In this document: positions 21,031 to 27,709 of the stretch, piece after piece
Position numbering within the stretch: the first letter of the stretch is position 1
Layout: each line of letters opens with the position of its first letter
Origin: an uncultured Collinsella sp.
Lineage (GTDB): Bacteria; Actinomycetota; Coriobacteriia; Coriobacteriales; Coriobacteriaceae
Length of the DNA: 27,709 bases
Direction: 5' to 3'
NCBI GenBank assembly: GCA_900540855.1
Contig: UQHK01000026.1
Span: forward strand, 1 to 27,709
The notes under the pieces: model-generated
Seen by the model: only the letters and a program-made list of their open reading frames with translations
Told to the model about the DNA's origin: nothing
The model's database searches: none
Translations under genes and position numbers: made by a program

Positions 21031-22254
21031 TTAGAAATCGATGTCGGTGTCGTAGTAGCAGGCCTTGAGAATCTTCTCGAAGTCGGCAGCCTTGGTCTCA
21101 CGCGGGTTCTCGGGCGTGCAGGCGTCCTGCTCGGCGTTCGCGGCGATCTCGGGGAGCTTGGCGAGGAACTCCTCCTCGGAAACCATCTGCGGGTTCTCGG
21201 CGTCGACCTTCACGCCACCATTCGCGTAATCCTTGATGGACTGCGGAATGTTGAGCTGGTCGTTGAGGTCGCGGATCTTCTGGACGAGCGCAGCGATAAG
21301 CTCCTCGTTGGTCTCGCCGGGAAGGTGCAGGATCTCCTTGGCCACGTAAGCGTAACGCTCGGCAGCGCGCGGATCCTTGGAGTTCCACTGGATGACCTTG
21401 CCAAGGTACATAGCGTTAGCAGCACCGTGGATGATGTGGCCGTTCTCAAAGGCTGCACCGGTCTTGTGAGCCATGGAGTGAACGATGCCCAGCAGGCCCG
21501 AGGAGAAGGCGATGCCGGCGATGCACTGAGCCTCATGCATGTGCTGACGGGCCTCATGGTCGCCAGCATAGGACTTGGGCAGCCACTCGACGATCTCGCG
21601 GATGCCGTGCAGGGCGTTGGCGTCGGTGAACATAGAGGCGAAGGTAGAAACGTAGGCCTCCATGCAGTGGGTCAGAGCATCCATGCCGGTGTGAGCGCAC
21701 AGCTTGGCGGGCATGGTGTAGGTGAGCTCGGGGTCGACGATGGCGACATCAGGGGTGATGTTGAAGTCGGCCAGCGGGTACTTGATGCCCTTGGCGTAGT
21801 CGGTGATGACGGAGAAGGCGGTAACCTCGGTAGCGGTACCGGAGGTAGAGGAGATGGCGCAGAAGTGAGCCTTCTGACGCAGCTCAGGGAAGCTGAACGG
21901 CTGGATGATGTTATCGAAGGACTCCTCGGGATACTCGTAGAAGACCCACATGGCCTTAGCGGCATCGATGGGCGAGCCGCCGCCGATGGCGATAATCCAG
22001 TCGGGCTCGAACTCGCGCATGGCCTCGGCGCCCTTCATGACCGTCTCGATGGACGGATCGGACTCGACGCCCTCGAACAGCTTGACCTCGAAACCGCCTT
22101 CCTTAAGGTCGGCCTCAACGTCCTGCAAGAACCCGCCACGGCGCATAGAGCTGCCGCCAGAAACGATGATGGCCTTCTTGCCCTTGAGGTTCTTCACCTC
22201 GTGGCGAGCGCCCTCACCAAAGTACAGATCGCGAGGATTGGTAAAACGTCCCAT
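21031..22254 (-). CDS. Iron-containing alcohol dehydrogenase (butanol-dehydrogenase-like)
   Basis: This is a 407-residue family III dehydrogenase. GGGSPIDAAKAMW binds the dinucleotide, and SSTSGTATEVTAFSVIT is the typical 'TxGTGSE'-like block. The metal ligands lie in the DALTHCMEAY and HSMAHKTGAAFENGHIIHG segments, which carry the conserved His residues. Substrate is a primary alcohol/aldehyde or lactaldehyde-type compound; it cannot be specified. Start ATG 22252-22254 (MGRFTNPRDLYFG) with AGGAGG 6 bp upstream. It has its own terminator. A dyad lies in its leader. Confidence 0.9.
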   Translation of the reverse strand: MGRFTNPRDLYFGEGARHEVKNLKGKKAIIVSGGSSMRRGGFLQDVEADLKEGGFEVKLFEGVESDPSIETVMKGAEAMREFEPDWIIAIGGGSPIDAAKAMWVFYEYPEESFDNIIQPFSFPELRQKAHFCAISSTSGTATEVTAFSVITDYAKGIKYPLADFNITPDVAIVDPELTYTMPAKLCAHTGMDALTHCMEAYVSTFASMFTDANALHGIREIVEWLPKSYAGDHEARQHMHEAQCIAGIAFSSGLLGIVHSMAHKTGAAFENGHIIHGAANAMYLGKVIQWNSKDPRAAERYAYVAKEILHLPGETNEELIAALVQKIRDLNDQLNIPQSIKDYANGGVKVDAENPQMVSEEEFLAKLPEIAANAEQDACTPENPRETKAADFEKILKACYYDTDIDF

Positions 22255-22296
22255 ACTGTGCCTCCTAAACAAGCCCCTCTTAGACTTGTGTATATA

Positions 22297-22319
22297 ACGG
22301 AGCACCCAATTGGCTCCGT
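22297..22319 (-). promoter_or_regulatory. Dyad in the alcohol dehydrogenase leader
   Basis: ACGGAGC (22297-22303) and GCTCCGT (22313-22319) form a perfect 7-bp dyad about 45 bp before the start, next to TATATA (22291-22296 on the plus strand, self-complementary). It could be an operator or a leader hairpin; it does not resemble a Rex site. Confidence 0.35.
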
Positions 22320-22754
22320 TAGGACCGTTTTGCGCGTTGCCGGCGATGACAATGCGCGATGTCTAAACGTCTCAACGCTCAGACAAACATTATTTTACCG
22401 TTCTGGTTGGTCAGTTATTCATCCAAAGTTACCAATGATGAAACGTTTTTTCTATCCCTGAAGACCCTTGTGCAGCATCCATACCCCCAAGCTGGGCAAA
22501 CGTTTTATCAAGGTTGACCACATATCCCGGGCAGGACGGTGCCCCTCCAAAATATGCACCGTTCGCCGCCGAAAATCGACCGTTTGCGGCACCGTGATAC
22601 CACTCGGTCGTCCAAGGTGCCGACATTTGTGCGACATCCGTCTTCGTGGTGCAAAGGTGCAAGTCCAAGTGCGGCACCCCCGGTGTGCCACATGCGGGTA
22701 AACTAGAACCTTATATAGAGACATTTGAACCCTAACCGCAGCAAAGGAGGCCCC
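22320..22754. other. Intergenic region rich in GGTGC/GCACC repeats
   Basis: No gene was seen over about 430 bp between divergent genes. GGTGC or GCACC half-sites recur at least seven times between 22538 and 22690, including a 7-bp dyad ACGGTGC...GCACCGT (22538-22566). A likely -10 for the plus-strand genes is TATATA at about 22712. GCAAAGGAGG ends 4 bp before the ATG at 22755. Confidence 0.4.
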
Positions 22755-23831
22755 ATGGCATTCGATCCCATTCAAGAGGATTGCCATCGCCTCGTTCTTG
22801 AGGCCTTGCGCCGCGACAATATCCCGCTCACCGACGGCACCGCCGTAGAACGTCTGATGGAACAATTCACCCGCAACCCCGCGCCGCTCATCGTGCACGA
22901 CCGTGACCGCGCCGGGCATCTCATTGCCAAGGTGGTCGAGGCTGTCGACTACCGCATTCCCTTTATCCCTGACGATACCCAGGCAGAGCAAGAAGAGGGC
23001 GCTGCCGAGAACATGCTTCGCGAGGCAGCCGCGCTCGACCCCACCAACTGGGACGCCCAGCGCATGCTGACCGCCCTCACCGCCAACTCCAACGAGGAGT
23101 ACGTACAGTACTTGGTATCTAAGCGCGATGAAGTCGAGCACGACCTGACACTCAAAATCGCCTCGGCGCAGGACCCCTACGAGCGCGAGGCCGCTGGCGA
23201 CCTTATGCGCCGCCCCTACCTGCGCTGGCTTGCCGCCCTTGCGTCGCGCGCCCTCATTAGCGGCCGCTATCGCATGTCGCTCGAAGCCGCAAACCGCAGC
23301 CTCGACTTTGCCCCCAACGATCCGGCCGGCGTCCGCCACACCGCGATGCTCGCCATGGCAAAGCTCGAATACCCCGCCGAGGAGCTCAAAAGATTTCGCT
23401 CCGCCCACTCCGTACCCTATCTCGCGAATACCCCGCTGCGCCGCCGCCCCAAAGATGCGGAGCGCGACTTGGACCCGTGGACGCTCATCGCGCTGATGAG
23501 CGCTGCTTGGCGCGAGCTGGACTACGAGGGCGCCGAGCACTACTTGCGCATCCTTGCGCGCTCGTGTCCGCACGCAGCCGAGGCGCTCTACTTCCAAACC
23601 GAGTTTCCCGATGGCGTCTATGCCCGCGTTAACGTGGGCGTGGGCTCGACCGACGAGCTTGTCCTTGCATTGTCCGAGGCGACGCCGGTACTGCAGGAGG
23701 GCCTGGGCGCTCCCGACAACGCCAGCTTTGCCGCCTGGGTCGCCACCAACGACATCGTGCGCTCTCAGATCGACGAGCGCATCCTGCGCGCAGCCGAGCA
23801 GGGGCTTCCATTTAAGGGAGGGGACCTCTAA
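22755..23831 (+). CDS. Helical-repeat hypothetical protein A
   Basis: This is a 358-residue, mostly helical, acidic protein with no signal peptide or membrane segment. Several stretches look like TPR-type helix pairs, for example EAAALDPTNWDAQRML and AANRSLDFAPNDPAGVRHTA, the second with the TPR-like 'A...L..AP.D' spacing. No catalytic motif is visible. AGGAGG lies 4 bp before the ATG. Its TAA overlaps the next gene's ATG (TAATG), so the two are translationally coupled and probably work together, perhaps as scaffold proteins. It is likely lineage-restricted; I do not recognise the family. Confidence 0.7.
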   Translation: MAFDPIQEDCHRLVLEALRRDNIPLTDGTAVERLMEQFTRNPAPLIVHDRDRAGHLIAKVVEAVDYRIPFIPDDTQAEQEEGAAENMLREAAALDPTNWDAQRMLTALTANSNEEYVQYLVSKRDEVEHDLTLKIASAQDPYEREAAGDLMRRPYLRWLAALASRALISGRYRMSLEAANRSLDFAPNDPAGVRHTAMLAMAKLEYPAEELKRFRSAHSVPYLANTPLRRRPKDAERDLDPWTLIALMSAAWRELDYEGAEHYLRILARSCPHAAEALYFQTEFPDGVYARVNVGVGSTDELVLALSEATPVLQEGLGAPDNASFAAWVATNDIVRSQIDERILRAAEQGLPFKGGDL

Positions 23832-24874
23832 TGGATCCGAGCGTCTACATCCCCGCCTACTTGGAGCGCACCTATCTGGCATCGCACCCCGAGCTCACCG
23901 ATGCAGCACGCGAGCTTGTCCATAACGACATTAGCGCGAATCCCCAAAAGTATGCGCAGTCCGAGCATGCCCAGGCGCTGCTGTCCTATGCCGGTGTTCA
24001 TCGCCACCTGCTCGACGAGCTCCATCGCATCGAGGACATGGGCAGCGACGAGGAGTTCGAGCAGACGCGCAATCGCCTGTTCGACGACATGCGCGACGAG
24101 CTGCTCAAGATTGTCCGCGTCGATGCACTGGCCGTCGACGCGCAGCTGCTCGCCATCATCCTGGCCGACACGCCCGTTGACGCCTGCCTGGGCGACCTGA
24201 TGAAGCTCGAGGTGACCACGGCCGATTACCTGCAGCAAAGCGTGCCCGGGTTCGATATGGAGGCCCCACACTACTGGGCCAACAAGGTTTTGACGGACGG
24301 CGTGACAGCGGCAGATCTCACCGTGAACGAGCCGGCTCTTATCGGGTGGCTCCACACGCTCGAGGCTATCTCGCAGCTGTGCATGGCGAGCGCTCGCTAC
24401 CGTGCTGCCGCCGACTACGCCCGCCGCGTCCTTAAGGCAGAAGGCTATCCCACCCGAGCCGCAGGCACCGTGCTGCTCGCCCTCGCTCGCTTGGAAGATC
24501 AGGACGGCTTTTTTGCCCTAGCCCACCAGCTCGAGGAACAGGTGGGAGCCGATGCACTCGAGAACTCCCCCTGGTACCTGCTCGCCCGCACAATCCTCTT
24601 GTTCAAAACGAACAAGATGCGTCCAGCGGTGCGTGCACTACGTGAGTTCGCCAACCGCTGCGAGGGCGGCGCGTTCTTCTTGCTGAATCCCATGTACCAG
24701 ACACCGTACCTTCCCTGCCGGCCCGAGCCACGCGATCCCTGGGATCTTTCGCACCAGGCCGTTTGGGAAGCGGACGGCATTATCTCGGACACTCCCGACT
24801 TTGCCCCCTGGGCCAATGCCTGCGAAGACGTGTCGCAGCTTGCCCAGGAATTTGCGCGCCGCTATGGATTTTAG
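23831..24874 (+). CDS. Helical-repeat hypothetical protein B
   Basis: This is a 347-residue helical protein coupled to the previous gene by TAATG. It begins MDPSVYIPAYLERTY. Its centre, from SQLCMASARYRAAADYARRVLKAEG on, again resembles a TPR helix pair. The C-terminus has a Pro/Tyr-rich loop (MYQTPYLPCRPEPRDPWDL). Overall size and layout mirror protein A, so the two may be distant paralogues. No known motif. The MurT-GatD gene follows after 45 bp, which suggests a shared transcript and a possible link to envelope growth, but that is inference. Confidence 0.7.
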   Translation: MDPSVYIPAYLERTYLASHPELTDAARELVHNDISANPQKYAQSEHAQALLSYAGVHRHLLDELHRIEDMGSDEEFEQTRNRLFDDMRDELLKIVRVDALAVDAQLLAIILADTPVDACLGDLMKLEVTTADYLQQSVPGFDMEAPHYWANKVLTDGVTAADLTVNEPALIGWLHTLEAISQLCMASARYRAAADYARRVLKAEGYPTRAAGTVLLALARLEDQDGFFALAHQLEEQVGADALENSPWYLLARTILLFKTNKMRPAVRALREFANRCEGGAFFLLNPMYQTPYLPCRPEPRDPWDLSHQAVWEADGIISDTPDFAPWANACEDVSQLAQEFARRYGF

Positions 24875-24919
24875 TGACGCACTCGACCCGACCATGTCGT
24901 TTACGTTAGGAACGGTTTC

Positions 24920-27097
24920 ATGAACCTCCGCTCATCTCTTGCCTGCACCTCGAGCGATATCGCTCGCTGGGGACTGCGCTCCGTCCTCAAGCGCCAGGGT
25001 GGCGTACTCCCCGGCCGCATCGCCATGAAGATCGACCCCGAGCTGCTAAGCGACCTCGCGAGCCTGGTCGACCGCAGCGTGGTGATCACCGGCACCAACG
25101 GTAAGACCACCACCTCCAACCTCATCGCCGACGCCGTTGCTGCCAGCGGTGCTACCGTGGTGTGCAACCGTGCCGGCAACAATATGGAGCCTGGTGTGGT
25201 GGGTGCCCTGCTCGAGGCCCGCGGCGGCCTTAAACACACCAGCAGAGGCAAGCGCGTGGGTGTTTTTGAATGCGATGAGCTCTACACCGTACGTGTGCTG
25301 CCCAAGCTCAAGCCGACGTACTTTGTGCTGCTCAACCTGTTCCGCGACCAGCTAGACCGCTACGGCGAGATCGATCACACCCAGGAGGTCATCGCCCACG
25401 CGTTGGAGCTCTCGCCGACAACGACGCTTATCTATAACGCCGACGATCCGCTGTGTGCCGCGATCGCCGTGCGCGTTCCCAACGCGAGTATTGCCTTTGG
25501 CATCGACGGCGCCACCAACACCGAGTCTGACCGCATTAGCGACTCGCGCTTTTGCTCGCAGTGCAACGCGCCGCTGGAGTATGACTACGTGCAATACGGC
25601 CAGCTCGGCGCCTACCATTGCCCCTCGTGCGGTTGGGCCCGTCCTGCGCTTGTCCGTCGCGTGACGAGCGTGGAGCTCGGCTGCGACGGTTACGGCTTTG
25701 ACCTGGTGTTTGGATCTGATTCCAGCACGCCAGCCGCGCACATCGCCACACGCTACAACGGCCTATACATGGTCTATAACGTTGCCGCCGCCTTCTTTGC
25801 CGCGCACGAGTTGGGCGTGGACACGGCGCTTCTACAGCCTACGCTCGATGCCTATGTGCCCGCCGGTGGTCGTATGGGGCGCTGGGATATCGCCGGCCGC
25901 ACCGTCGAGGCCAACCTGGCCAAGAATCCCGTAGGCTTCGATCGACAAATCCAGTCCATCAAGACGGCAGACGGCAGACTCTGCGCTTTCTTCCTCAACG
26001 ACAACGATGCCGACGGCCACGATGTATCGTGGATCTACGACGTCGACTTTGAGCGCATCGCCGACACGCCGGGTCTTGTCGCCTTTGCCGGAGGCACGCG
26101 CGCGCACGACATGCAGGTGCGCCTCAAGTACGCCGGCATCGATGCCGCGATTATCTCGGACGTCGCGCAGGCAATTGGCGCCGTGGCAGACGAGGCCGCC
26201 GATGACACCTTCTACGCCGTCGCCAACTACACGGCCTTCCCGCCGCTGGTCAAAGAACTCGACGGACTGAAGGGCGCCACTTCCGACGCTGTTGCCGGGC
26301 GCGCCGTAGCCCGTGCCGACGGCAGCGCTCTTCCTGTCGGCATCGCACCAGTCGAGCTTTCGCGCCCGCTGCGCATCGTCTACCTGTATCCCGATGCCCT
26401 TAACCTCTACGGCGACGGCGGCAATGTTATCGCGCTCGAGCGCCGCTGCGCCTGGCGCGGCATCCCCGTTCGCGTGGATGAGGTCCGCATGGGCGAGGTG
26501 CTCGATCTGCATGATGCCGATATCGTCATGATGGGTGGCGGCTCCGACCGCGACCAGCTAGCCGTGGCACACGAGCTGCTCGCCCAAAAAGACAAGGTCG
26601 CGGCCTATGTTGAGGATGGCGGCTCGCTGCTTGCCATCTGTGGCAGCTATCAGCTGCTCGGCCGTTCGTACTATATGGGCGAGGATCGCATCGAGGGTCT
26701 GGGGGTCATTGCCGCCGAGACCGTACGCGGCTCCGACCGCCTGATCGGCAACGTAGCCGTCAAAACCGACCTGGCACCTGAGCCCTTTGTGGGATTCGAA
26801 AACCATGGCGGCCGCACGCTTTTGGACGCCGATGCCACGCCGCTCGGAACGTCCGTCGTCACGGGCACCGGCAACAACGGCGATGATGGCTTTGAGGGTC
26901 TCATCTACAAGGGCGTCATCGGCACGTACCTGCACGGACCGGCACTGCCCAAGAACCCCGAACTCGCCGACTGGCTGATCGCGCACGCCCTCGAGCGCCG
27001 CGGCGACGCACAGGCCAACGCTCTGCTGCCGCTCAAACCCCTCGACGACACCTACGAGCACGCCGCCCACGACGCCGCCATGAAGCTCCTCCCCTAA
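24920..27097 (+). CDS. MurT-GatD fusion: lipid II isoglutaminyl synthase in one chain
   Basis: This is a 725-residue protein joining both subunits of the enzyme that amidates D-Glu of lipid II to D-isoglutamine. The N-terminal MurT part has a Mur-ligase P-loop GTNGKTTTS (K62), a Zn ribbon C212/C215-C234/C237 and the C-terminal DUF1727 region (AKNPVGFDRQIQSI). From about residue 475 comes GatD: LRIVYLYPDALNLYGDGGN, glutaminase nucleophile C574 in AICGSYQLLG, and H672 in GTYLHGPALP. The linker is short (about 20 residues). MurT and GatD are normally separate adjacent genes. The start at 24920 has AGGA upstream and fits the MurT N-terminus. All catalytic residues look intact. Confidence 0.92.
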   Translation: MNLRSSLACTSSDIARWGLRSVLKRQGGVLPGRIAMKIDPELLSDLASLVDRSVVITGTNGKTTTSNLIADAVAASGATVVCNRAGNNMEPGVVGALLEARGGLKHTSRGKRVGVFECDELYTVRVLPKLKPTYFVLLNLFRDQLDRYGEIDHTQEVIAHALELSPTTTLIYNADDPLCAAIAVRVPNASIAFGIDGATNTESDRISDSRFCSQCNAPLEYDYVQYGQLGAYHCPSCGWARPALVRRVTSVELGCDGYGFDLVFGSDSSTPAAHIATRYNGLYMVYNVAAAFFAAHELGVDTALLQPTLDAYVPAGGRMGRWDIAGRTVEANLAKNPVGFDRQIQSIKTADGRLCAFFLNDNDADGHDVSWIYDVDFERIADTPGLVAFAGGTRAHDMQVRLKYAGIDAAIISDVAQAIGAVADEAADDTFYAVANYTAFPPLVKELDGLKGATSDAVAGRAVARADGSALPVGIAPVELSRPLRIVYLYPDALNLYGDGGNVIALERRCAWRGIPVRVDEVRMGEVLDLHDADIVMMGGGSDRDQLAVAHELLAQKDKVAAYVEDGGSLLAICGSYQLLGRSYYMGEDRIEGLGVIAAETVRGSDRLIGNVAVKTDLAPEPFVGFENHGGRTLLDADATPLGTSVVTGTGNNGDDGFEGLIYKGVIGTYLHGPALPKNPELADWLIAHALERRGDAQANALLPLKPLDDTYEHAAHDAAMKLLP

Positions 27098-27103
27098 CGC
27101 CCC

Positions 27104-27140
27104 AACCACCACAAAGGGGACAGGTACCTTTGTGGTGGTT
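27104..27140 (+). repeat. REP-like stem-loop, copy 2 (may also terminate murT-gatD)
   Basis: AACCACCACAAAG (27104-27116) and CTTTGTGGTGGTT (27128-27140) enclose an 11-nt loop GGGACAGGTAC. The loop matches copy 1 (19765-19793) at 8 of 11 positions while the outer stem is unrelated but still perfectly paired. TTTT follows partly, so it can serve as a terminator. Confidence 0.6.
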
Positions 27141-27198
27141 TTCCAGTTTGCCAACGATATACGCGCCGGCAAAAAAGTCTGCTATACTCTTTCCCGCT

Positions 27199-27275
27199 GT
27201 CCCCATCGTCTAGCGGCCAAGGACGCCACCCTTTCAAGGTGGATATCGCGGGTTCGAATCCCGCTGGGGGCACCA
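27199..27275 (+). tRNA. tRNA-Glu (anticodon UUC)
   Basis: The cloverleaf is complete. The acceptor GTCCCCA (27199-27205) pairs with TGGGGGC (27265-27271), and the anticodon stem CCACC/GGTGG encloses CTTTCAA with anticodon TTC. A T arm CGCGGGTTCGAATCCCGC and an encoded CCA end (27273-27275) are present. TATACT at 27183-27188 is a good -10. Confidence 0.95.
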
Positions 27276-27286
27276 CAGAATCTGAG

Positions 27287-27318
27287 AAGCCCGTTACCAA
27301 TTCGGTGACGGGCTTTTT
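27287..27318 (+). terminator. Terminator after tRNA-Glu
   Basis: AAGCCCGTTACC (27287-27298) pairs with GGTGACGGGCTT (27304-27315, one wobble) and runs into a T tract ending at 27318. Confidence 0.85.
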
Positions 27319-27380
27319 GCTACCCATACGCCGGGATTCGAACCCCAAAGGCATAAAATGACACTGTCATCCAAGGGCCC

Positions 27381-27599
27381 GTGGACAAAAAATAGCAAAT
27401 ATGAGTACTGTTACCAATTTAGTAACAGCGATTTCATGCCCTCAGAAGGCGATTTGGACACAAGGCGTCCTACGGCGGAGGAATTGCAGGCATTTATCAG
27501 CTAAGTACTTGGACATATGTTGCGTAACACTGCATATTTTGCAAAAAGATAATGCTACAGGGCTTGTGACAGTACTCATATTTGACGTTTTTTGCCCAC
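27381..27599. repeat. 219-bp MITE-like element with 33-bp inverted ends
   Basis: The left end at 27381-27413 and the complement of the right end at 27567-27599 agree at 28 of 33 positions, sharing CAAATATGAGTACTGT and GG.CAAAAAA. The interior has no convincing gene; a long plus-strand frame starts inside the left end and is probably chance. It lies just past the tRNA terminator, a common place for small mobile repeats. Confidence 0.6.
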
Positions 27600-27661
27600 G
27601 ACCCCTTATTGCGTGGGCGAATCAGTTGCAAAACGGACTCCAAAGCGTCCCTCGCAATCAG

Positions 27662-27690
27662 AACCACCCTTAAAAAGGGTGGTTTGCTCT
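27662..27690 (+). terminator. Hairpin near the right edge
   Basis: AACCACCCT (27662-27670) pairs with AGGGTGGTT (27676-27684) around a 5-nt A/T loop, followed by TTGCTCTTA. The T run is weak, so it is a probable terminator only. No gene leading to it was identified. Confidence 0.5.
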
Positions 27691-27709
27691 TAGGGTATAA
27701 CCCACGGGC

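Noticed and set aside
22452..23882. 476-codon minus-strand frame opposite hypothetical protein A
   Set aside because: The plus-strand frame has a perfect AGGAGG, coupled neighbour and typical codon use; the antisense protein has the composition of a shadow frame.
27320..27350. Second tRNA on the minus strand (GGGGTTCGAATCCC)
   Set aside because: Only a T-arm-like piece is present; no acceptor, D or anticodon arm can be completed, so at most a tRNA fragment.
27094..27354. Minus-strand frame with the PPAGFEPAISTL motif
   Set aside because: That motif is the well-known false translation of a tRNA gene; it overlaps tRNA-Glu and its terminator.
27401..27673. 90-codon plus-strand frame starting in the MITE-like left end
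   Set aside because: No ribosome binding site or recognisable family, and it crosses the element into unrelated DNA and a terminator hairpin.

Overview
The window looks like a high-GC gut actinobacterium of the Coriobacteriia, most likely Collinsella or a close relative. The basis is codon usage, GC-rich coding, MurT-type lipid II amidation, a multi-[4Fe-4S] protein, and tandem glycerol-dehydrogenase-like genes. The genus is inferred from general knowledge; no search was possible.

The left part (1-12078) is accessory DNA piled up against the 3' end of guaA. From the left it holds: a broken DUF3800 gene; the tail of an IS30-type transposase; a 118-bp palindromic IS-end-like element; and a decayed abiEi/abiEii toxin-antitoxin operon cut by that element. 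Next comes an AbiF/AbiD-like HEPN protein followed by two tandem small-RNA genes, each with its own promoter and terminator. Then come a yjdF gene under a riboswitch-like leader and a ToxN/AbiQ-like toxin behind a strongly structured leader RNA. Two boxed modules follow: one with three SAM methyltransferases and one with a KAP P-loop NTPase plus a DUF262/DUF1524 (GmrSD-like) protein. An orphan RelB/DinJ antitoxin is next to guaA. Three copies of the last codons of guaA (Ile-Glu-Trp/Leu-Glu/Asp-stop) lie at 5357, 7919 and 11622, in the same orientation as the real guaA end at 12079. I read them as successive attachment-site scars. Two of them carry a 10-bp-period tandem repeat resembling integrase arm sites.

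The right part (12079-27200) is ordinary chromosome: guaA, a divergent type I asparaginase, a small XRE regulator facing a hypothetical gene across a 26-bp perfect palindrome, a DUF1648 membrane protein, the ychF GTPase, and a four-cluster ferredoxin-like protein. Then come two glycerol-dehydrogenase paralogues, an iron-type alcohol dehydrogenase, two coupled helical-repeat hypothetical genes, and a single-chain fusion of MurT and GatD. The window closes with tRNA-Glu(UUC), its terminator, and a 219-bp element bounded by 33-bp inverted repeats.

The best candidates for new biology are the AbiF-like HEPN gene with its twin sRNA genes, the KAP-DUF262 pair inside guaA-derived repeats, and the toxin with its hairpin leader. 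They sit together as a compact defence cluster.
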